Under the pieces are notes generated by a model. That model had not been told where the DNA came from and did not search any database. It saw only the letters and a list, made by a program, of their open reading frames with translations. The position numbers were made by a program, and so were the translations under genes. Of a stretch of 64,000 bases of DNA, positions 57,981 through 64,000 are shown in pieces. The stretch covers positions 186,001 to 250,000 of the forward strand of contig WTXD01000035.1 in NCBI GenBank assembly GCA_022496205.1, read 5' to 3'. Origin of the DNA: Gloeopeniophorella convolvens (lineage: Eukaryota; Basidiomycota; Agaricomycetes; Russulales). Position 1 is the stretch's first letter. Every line of letters begins with the position of its first letter.

Positions 57981-58685
57981 GAAGCTTTCAGAACAAGCAT
58001 CAGCCGTCGGCTAGTCCTAGCATAAAAAAGAGTAGTCACTGGCATACGACGAGCTTTGCGCTCTGAACTAGGGAAGTCATGTCCATAGGTTCGATTGGCC
58101 TCGGAGGTTGATGCGGACTGGCAGCGGGAGCCGTCCCGCGTCTTGGCGCTCCAGGCGGCTTCCAGGTCCCGGGAGTTGCCGCCGCCAGGCCCGTTCCAGT
58201 GAACCGGCTCGCCCGTTCGACTCGATTCAATTGACCAGACGACAAAGGACAATCACAAAACGCGCGCACCCCATCCTCCTCCGCAATTGTATTTGCCTCT
58301 ATTACTATGAAACCATCACATCCGTGCCACACAGAAGCGAATACTGTAAACGACACTTGGAGACGGTGCTCAGGGAGACGGCGCGAGACAAAGACTCCCG
58401 GGAAGCTTGGAACCTGGGACTGTGAGGTGCGCGTATGCTGACGCAGTTGCAACTTACGATGCAATTATGCCGCAGGCCCAAACCTGCCCAAACGGGCCCG
58501 CCTGGGGTGCCCGATTGGCGCGTGTGCGTGTGTCCGTCGAAGATGCAGCACAGGCCCGATCGGCCTCGCGGCCGTGTCTGGATGTCGTGTGTCGCGGTTC
58601 CGGCCCTGGAGAAGAGATCTCCACCTGCCGGTGGGCCCATGCCATGCAATGTGCGGCTCCGCGAATATTGCCACCTTTCTCCACC

Positions 58686-58695
58686 TATATAAATA
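58686..58695 (+). promoter_or_regulatory. TATA box of right arm gene
   Basis: TATATAAATA lies 104 bp upstream of the ATG at 58799. The same box at nearly the same distance is found in the left arm, which supports it as the core promoter. Confidence 0.65.
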
Positions 58696-58798
58696 GGACC
58701 TTGGAGAGAGCCCCGATGCCCACCAATCTGCCCCACCTCCCCCTGCCACAACTCACCTTCTAGTTCTCCTCAGTCAGCACACCCTAACATTCTTAGAT

Positions 58799-59751
58799 AT
58801 GTTGGTGAGTACATACTTCAGGGCCTTGCGTGCCATCCATTCTGATTGTCAAACAGGGATTGGACATCATCGGGCTCCAGAGAATGGACTACCTCTCCCC
58901 TCTGTCACTCGGCGGATTAGACCTCTTCGGACCACCTTCCGATGCGCTCGATACAGTTGAGAGAGTCGGACACCGGGGCCAATATGAACGTCCCGGAAGC
59001 CCCGTAGGCTCAGACTACTCTGACTCGAGCTCGGACTCTGAGGACGAGATCCCTGTCGACGGTCTGGGCCCAGAGTTCGAGAGGATGTCCCTGGACGGCC
59101 GCGCATCCCCGTCGGACTGGGATGATCCGGTGTCATTCGGCGCGATGGAGCCCAATGCCCTCGGCTTGGGATGTGTTCCCTTCTATGAGACACATCCAGT
59201 CGAGTCACAGGCGTTCGCCACCCCATCCTCGCAGGCGGAAAGCTTGCGAGCCCCTCAAGACCACCAGAACGACCGCAGCCGCAATCGTTCTGACCAGAAG
59301 CACCGTTCACAGCGACATGTGATAGCACTCCCGTCCGAAGATGCAGCCAGCGGGACGCTGGTCCTTGAGTGCCTGCAAGATATCACGCTCCGAGGAGGTG
59401 TGGACGCCGCCCGTGGCCCAATGGTAAGAAGACCGGAGCCACCCAGCCCGAACCCGCTGACAGGAAGTTCATCAGAACTTGCTCGAGCCCCATGCCAGCG
59501 AGAACGCCCAGCCTGTTACTACGGAAGAGGACGGCCGTCAACGGGCTCAGAGGCGGCTGAAGGATGCCAGGAAGCGCGACCTATCTCCGGGATTTCATGG
59601 TGTCTGGGTGCCCATGCCGGATGGCGAAGGAAAAGTCCTCCCGGCCCTCAAGAATGAGCCCTGGATCATCTACCCAGACGGTTCATTCCCGCGCGACACT
59701 CCGTTGCTCGAGCAGCTCCATATCGTCGCGGCTGTCATGGTCCAAGCATGA
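58799..59751 (+). CDS. Arm gene, right copy (open), unknown family
   Basis: Exons 58799..58804 (ATGTTG), 58857..59423 and 59464..59751 total 861 nt and give 286 aa, all in frame. It reads GLDIIGLQRMDYLSPLSLGG, then LDLFGPPSDALDT, SDYSDSSSDSEDE, FERMSLDGRASPSDWDDPVS, NALGLGCVPFYETHPVE, SEDAASGTLVLECLQDITLR and, in the last exon, RQRAQRRLKDARKRDLSPG and PWIIYPDGSFPRDTPLLEQL. Compared with the left copy, the last exon is 189 nt shorter at its 5' side and lacks the KQKQAFIRMSRG segment. The intron donor here is normal (ATG|GTAAGA). No signal peptide or helix was seen. I do not recognise the family and propose no function. The two-codon first exon with a promoter-proximal intron is conserved in both copies. 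Confidence 0.75.
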
Positions 59752-60010
59752 GCTCCACTAGCAAAGAAAGTGGGCGACAGACGAACGACCCACCAGTCTC
59801 CGATTTCCTTTCCTGGATACCCTATGTCGGGTGCAGCGCCCTAGACGAGGCACGTCGAGCCCTCGCGCTGTGCCCCCATCGTCTCGTGTGTAGTCGCACC
59901 ACCGGTCTTGCTCTGTCCTGTCTTGCTGTCTTGTCGTAGTCGTGTCGGCCGTGTATGTACGATACGAGTGTAGTAGTCGAGGTGCCGAACACGACCCCAT
60001 TTACTGCCAC

Positions 60011-60020
60011 ATATTTATAG
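60011..60020 (-). promoter_or_regulatory. TATA-like box, right arm counterpart of 50736-50745
   Basis: Minus-strand CTATAAATAT facing the 3' end of the right arm gene. Conserved with the left arm; its use is unknown. Confidence 0.4.
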
Positions 60021-60430
60021 GGCGTGGGTGGTCGGTAGGAGATGTCCCTTGAGACGCATCTTTCTGGCTTCGAGCCATGGAGGGAACAATGAGAACAAGT
60101 TGGCGGCCAATAACAAGAAGCAAAGTTTGGTGGCCAGTGCGTGCGCGGCGAAAAGTACAAGGGCAAATTTAACGACGCCTCGCAACGCACTCACGTCTCC
60201 TGCAACGCACTGCGCGTGCTCGGAATGAGATTTTTTGCACGTAATGATTGCTAGAAGGACGTCTGCGGACAAGGAAACCCTGCGAATGCGGGGCGAGTGA
60301 GTGATGAAGGCCTTGTTCTCGTATTGGGCATCCGGGTAACTGCACCAGACTGCACCCGCCTGCAAAGCGCGACGCGACGCGTCTTGCGTGGAGACGCCCG
60401 GCCGTGGGAAGTTCGTTCGTTCATCACGTT

Positions 60431-60727
60431 CATCCGAGTCATGACCACGATTGGGGCTGATGACAGGCAGTCAAATCGGGAGGTCGAGTCGCTTGCTTGA
60501 CATGAGCGGTAGTTCAAGATCGAACCCGAGCATAGGCCTAGGGCATTCTGAACAGACATTGTCGGAGTCGAAGGGCACGGGCGCGGCATGATAGCGTGGC
60601 CACGGCGTGGCTCTGACAGTGTGCATGGTGGCCTTTGTGCAGGCCTTTGTCCTTTGTTCCCTTACTACCGAGTTTTCCTTGAGTTTCCCAACCCCGTTTT
60701 ACTGGTCTGTCGTGTGGCCCGGCCATT
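60431..60727. other. Short spacer after the right arm
   Basis: About 300 bp with no gene; it presumably contains the promoter of the next DUF7918-type gene. Confidence 0.5.
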
Positions 60728-62094
60728 ATGCCTTTAGCACTTCAATCCGTCCAAGTCGCCATCGTGTGCGAGGGTGAAGAAATCCCGATGTATAATATAG
60801 AGCAACAAGGAGATTCTGTCATATCTGCCTTCATCGCGAGCAAGGAAGGACAGGTAGGCGCACACTGAAGCGTGATCTCAATCGACCACTGATAGGCGGC
60901 TGGCGTTCTGCGACTGACTAGAGATTCAAAGTAGCCATCCAGAATTGCCGAAGCGACTGGGAGCTTAACTGTCAGTTGTATATCGATGGGCGGGTGGTTC
61001 ACAGGCCATACATCAACAGGAGAAGCGAGGCTCACTCCATCGGAGTCTGGGTTTCCCAGTCTACCATTGCGCCTTATCTCTTTGAGAAATTGGAGGTTTT
61101 TGGTGGGTATTCAATATTTCCGGGACCTTCAAAGATCTGCCTCAAGTTCTGACTGCTTTTATAAGATCCAGACTCTGTCGTAGACGTTACCACCCGGGAT
61201 CCAACTCGTTCTCCAGGGATGATCGAAATTAGATGCCTGCGAACAACCGGTAGCACTCAAAGTCTTCACCTTTTCAGGCCTACGAGCACCATATTTTCAG
61301 AAGCGAACCCATATCGGAGAGGAGCAAGAAGGCCGGGTGGCACTGCATTGGGTGAGTGCTAGGTTAGTCTACATCGCGCGTCTACTGACTAGCGTGAACT
61401 AGGGTTGATCTCGATTCACCAATTCAGTGTCGTCCAGGCCCAGGAGTTCTGGTTACGGGATGGGTAGACACTGAGACAGATCCATTTATCACCTTCAGGA
61501 TATCTTACAGACCAGAAGGTGCGGGTTATAAGGCTTCAATTCCCGTACGGCGACGTCATCGTTCGCCCCTACAGAACTATTGAGAGCTCAAGGAGTAAAC
61601 AAGTTGAGGGACGACGAACCCGAGTTTCATGAGCCGGAAGCCCGTCCGGCCAAGTTGCGACGCGGACATACGTCCGACCAACCTGCTGACGTGCACCCCG
61701 AAACACACGCGAATAACGTAGTTTCTCAGGCCGCGAGTCGCCCTAAGGTCCGTCAATCGTTGCTACTATGGCGTGATGTCCTTATACGGTCTTGGACGTC
61801 CAGGACAAGGACCCATCCGGTTCTCAACTACACTCTAAAGCCAAAGCACGCACCAAAGCCAGAGTGCAGGGAGAGAAAGATTCGGAGACACGTCGACGAC
61901 GGATTCGAGAGCTGCTGGTGCGTCAGTCATTCACTTCCCTCAGAGGTACCCTATGGAGCAGTGCGCAGGCCAGGATAAGTGAATCGCAAGCAGAGCTCAG
62001 CGACTTACTGCTGGAGGAGCGGCCGTCTAAACGTGCCAAGGCAGAGCTACCTACAGCACAGACACAGGACGAGGTCATCGATCTGACAATTTGA
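60728..62094 (+). pseudogene. DUF7918-type gene, copy 2, frameshifted
   Basis: Exons by comparison with the other two copies: 60728..60853, 60922..61102, 61166..61351, 61403..61518, 61575..61747, 61804..61917 and 61969..62094. It keeps MPLALQSVQVAIVCEGEEIP, RFKVAIQNCRSDWELNCQLY, STIAPYLFEKLEVF, SPGMIEIRCLR, ERSKKAGWHCIG, DPFITFRISYRPE, LLRAQGVN and a C-terminal SQAELSDLLLEERPSKRAK with a VIDLTI end. Exon 3 is 186 nt, while copies 1 and 3 have 187 and 184 (both in phase). The frame therefore breaks between about 61235 and 61315, and ERSKK is out of frame with the preceding strand. No acceptable short intron repairs it. Either a recent pseudogene or a sequence error. Confidence 0.7.
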
Positions 62095-62652
62095 CTTGGC
62101 GTGGTGGGAGGGAACATAGGATTATGCAAGATTGAAACAGACAGGCTTGCTTAACTTGAAGTTGCGGGGAACCGATTTAGACATGGACAGTAGCTGTCCC
62201 TTGTAAAGATATTTACGAAAACGTTGCCGTCAGTTTGTACTCTCTCTCCCCCATACTCACTAGGCAAGGGGATGTGGATACGATCCATGACTGGGAGGAG
62301 CAGGTATACGTGACACGAGACTGCCCCAGAGGTGGTTGAAACGAGGGTAGGGCTTTGAGAGCGATGTCAACGGTTGCGAGTGCCCCGTTGCATGTGCCGC
62401 GTCGCGCTCCAGCTGTTAAGACGGGTTGAACGATGTCGATGGTGGAAGAACGAATTGAGGCTGGCAAGGGCTGGCAGTGGCCGATCGTCCGCAGTTGGTC
62501 CGCAGTAAGCCTGCGTCTGTTTACATAACCGAGGATGCCGGCAGTGGCCGAGATAATTGCCTGGTCTAGCCCAATTTGGTATGCTGACAAGAGTGGAGCG
62601 CGAGGCTCGAATGTGGCCCTCTCGTGTTCTTCTGTGCCTTGATTGACCCGTC
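62095..62652. other. Spacer between DUF7918-type copies 2 and 3
   Basis: About 560 bp without a recognised gene. Minus-strand frames here have no motif. Confidence 0.5.
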
Positions 62653-63876
62653 ATGCCTCTGGCACATCGTGGTGTCCAGGTCTCAATAATCTGCGAGGGT
62701 AGAGAACTCCCACTATACGACGTCACGGAGCAAAGCGACGCCGTTATCTCTGCATGCATTCCTAGCAAGGAGGGCAAGGTGAGGCCACAGTGTCCAAGTC
62801 CAATACACGACGATTGAGAGACATCATGGCAATTAGAGGTTCAAGGTGTTGTTGAGAAACAGCCTCACTGACCACGAGATGAGCTGTCGGCTGTTCATGG
62901 ACGGGCAACGGGCCGACAAAAAGCACGTTCGGGGGAACAGTCAGGACGAATCCAGGGGCGTCAGGACCTCTCCATCTACCATCGCGCCCTACCAGTTCAA
63001 GAAGCTCGAGGTCTTCGGTACGTAGCACCCTTAAGACTTTTGTATGCGAGACATGGTGCTGACTGACACTCGAGACCCGGACTCTGTACCTGACACCATC
63101 GACTCAGCTGCCACCAGCTCTCCAGGATTAATAGAAATCAAGTGCCTCCGCGCGACCGCCGTCCTAAAGCGACCCGACCTCGTTCCCTACGCGGTAGGCG
63201 CTCTCAAGACCGGACCTGTGTCGGAGCGGAGCAAGAAGGCTGGGTGGCACTGCGTTGGGTGAGTGCAGTGCTCGCGATCCCCACGTATCGTCGAAGAACG
63301 GGAGCCAGGCTCGACACCAAGTCCCAGATCCGGGTCGCCCCCTACCATACCCCGGGCTCAAGTACCAAGCTTGATTCTGAGAGAAACCCGTATGTCACAT
63401 TCTGGATATCGTACAAGCCAGAAGGTGCGCGCCGCGAGCTCGTGCTAGGATGCCCCTGCTGATTTCGCCCATACAGAACTGTTAAGAGCGCAAGGGATGA
63501 TACCCCCGGGCGAGACTTCTGCGTCGCATGAGCCATACTCTCTTGGACCCCCAAGTCGCATCCGTCGACGCTCTACCCGTGCACCTACCGCGTCCGGCTC
63601 GAAACGGATGCGCGATCCGTCTGCAACTCAGTCGACTGTCAAAGCGGAAATGCAGGATGGGCAGGATTTGGAAGGGCGCCAGCGGCGCATCCGCGAGCTC
63701 CAGGTACGTCCATATATATGCGTTATCAAGTATTCGTGCCTAAGAGCCCACAGGCTGGGATAAGCCAATCACAGGCGGAACTCGACGAGCTGATGATCGT
63801 CGAGAGACCCGCGAAGCGCGTCAAGAAGGAGGCACCTGTGCCATGGGTCCCTGGCGAGGTCATCGACTTGACGTGA
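62653..63876 (+). CDS. DUF7918-type protein, copy 3
   Basis: Exons 62653..62778, 62837..63017, 63075..63258, 63297..63424, 63477..63703 and 63754..63876 give 322 aa, all in phase. It begins MPLAHRGVQVSIICEGRELP and continues RFKVLLRNSLTDHEMSCRLF, STIAPYQFKKLEVF, SPGLIEIKCLRATAV, ERSKKAGWHCVG, NPYVTFWISYKPE and ELLRAQGMIPPGE. The tail is basic and disordered (APTASGSKRMRDPSATQSTV) with a coiled segment (EGRQRRIRELQ, SQAELDELMIVERPAKRVKK) and ends VIDLT, as in the other copies. The intron before exon 4 is only 38 nt (63259..63296) and is the least certain junction. Family known only as a basidiomycete domain of unknown function. Confidence 0.78.
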
Positions 63877-64000
63877 GGCCGCGGACCCTCGAGCACCAGA
63901 GCCCTTCTTGTCGGTGCGTAGCTAGCATTGCTTGCCTTCGCGTGCGCAACAGCTGAATGAGGCGTCGACAGGACTTCCCCCGCCATACCCCGTATCGTCC

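Larger units (their letters stand above)
58040..60430. repeat. Right arm of large inverted duplication
   Basis: Inverted partner of 50331-52920. The arm holds the intact copy of the arm gene with its TATA box, and the conserved region around 60011-60020. It starts next to the GH71 gene and ends about 300 bp before a DUF7918-type gene. Borders are by eye. Confidence 0.85.

Noticed and set aside
59758..60190. Minus-strand frames in the right arm behind the TATA-like box
   Set aside because: The matching left-arm frame has an early stop, so there is no sign of protein-level conservation.
1..64000. tRNA, rRNA and CRISPR features
   Set aside because: I looked for tRNA B-box-like GGTTCRANNC motifs, rRNA-like blocks and regularly spaced repeats and saw none that held up.

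Overview
The window looks like a chromosome segment of a basidiomycete fungus, probably a mushroom-forming agaricomycete. Genes are dense and cut by many short (about 45-75 nt) GT-AG introns with a few GC-AG introns. They include families typical of that group: DUF6533-type membrane proteins, DUF7918-type proteins and a GH71 alpha-1,3-glucanase. I rebuilt gene models by hand from splice sites, reading frame and remembered family motifs. For most of them the exon lengths add up to a multiple of three.

Layout. 1-22.9 kb is a compact housekeeping block: a mitochondrial succinate/fumarate-type carrier (5' partial), an FSH1-type serine hydrolase, transportin/Kap104, a PalB/Rim13 calpain, the KDEL receptor ERD2, an acetoacetate-decarboxylase-like protein, the ribosome biogenesis factor KRI1, a gamma-glutamylcyclotransferase-like protein, a membrane-anchored leucine-rich-repeat protein and the initiator-tRNA ribosyl-phosphate transferase RIT1. 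22.9-33.2 kb is gene-poor: one probable and one clear multi-pass membrane protein gene, plus a 0.75-kb element with perfect terminal inverted repeats and TA target-site duplications. 33.2-37.2 kb holds a VIP36/ERGIC-53-like cargo lectin and a membrane J-domain protein, separated by an AT-rich foldback element. 38.5-45.6 kb is a tandem array of three aldo/keto reductase genes with identical 10-exon structure, including a 15-nt microexon, and homologous upstream regions. 46.6-50.2 kb has an uncharacterised basic nuclear-type protein and ketopantoate hydroxymethyltransferase (pantothenate synthesis), in divergent orientation.

The most unusual part is 50.3-63.9 kb. A large inverted duplication (arms about 50.33-52.92 and 58.04-60.43 kb) flanks a 5.1-kb centre. 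Each arm carries one copy of a gene family I do not recognise. The left copy is frameshifted, while the right copy is open but about 190 nt shorter in its last exon. The centre holds a DUF7918-type gene, an ER sulfhydryl oxidase (ERV2-like) and a GH71 glucanase whose 5' end stops at the arm border. Two more DUF7918-type genes, one frameshifted, lie just outside the right arm in opposite orientation. This reads as a recently rearranged, lineage-specific gene nest rather than an operon-like pathway.

I saw no rRNA, tRNA or CRISPR array. Family assignments come from motif recognition only; no database search was possible.
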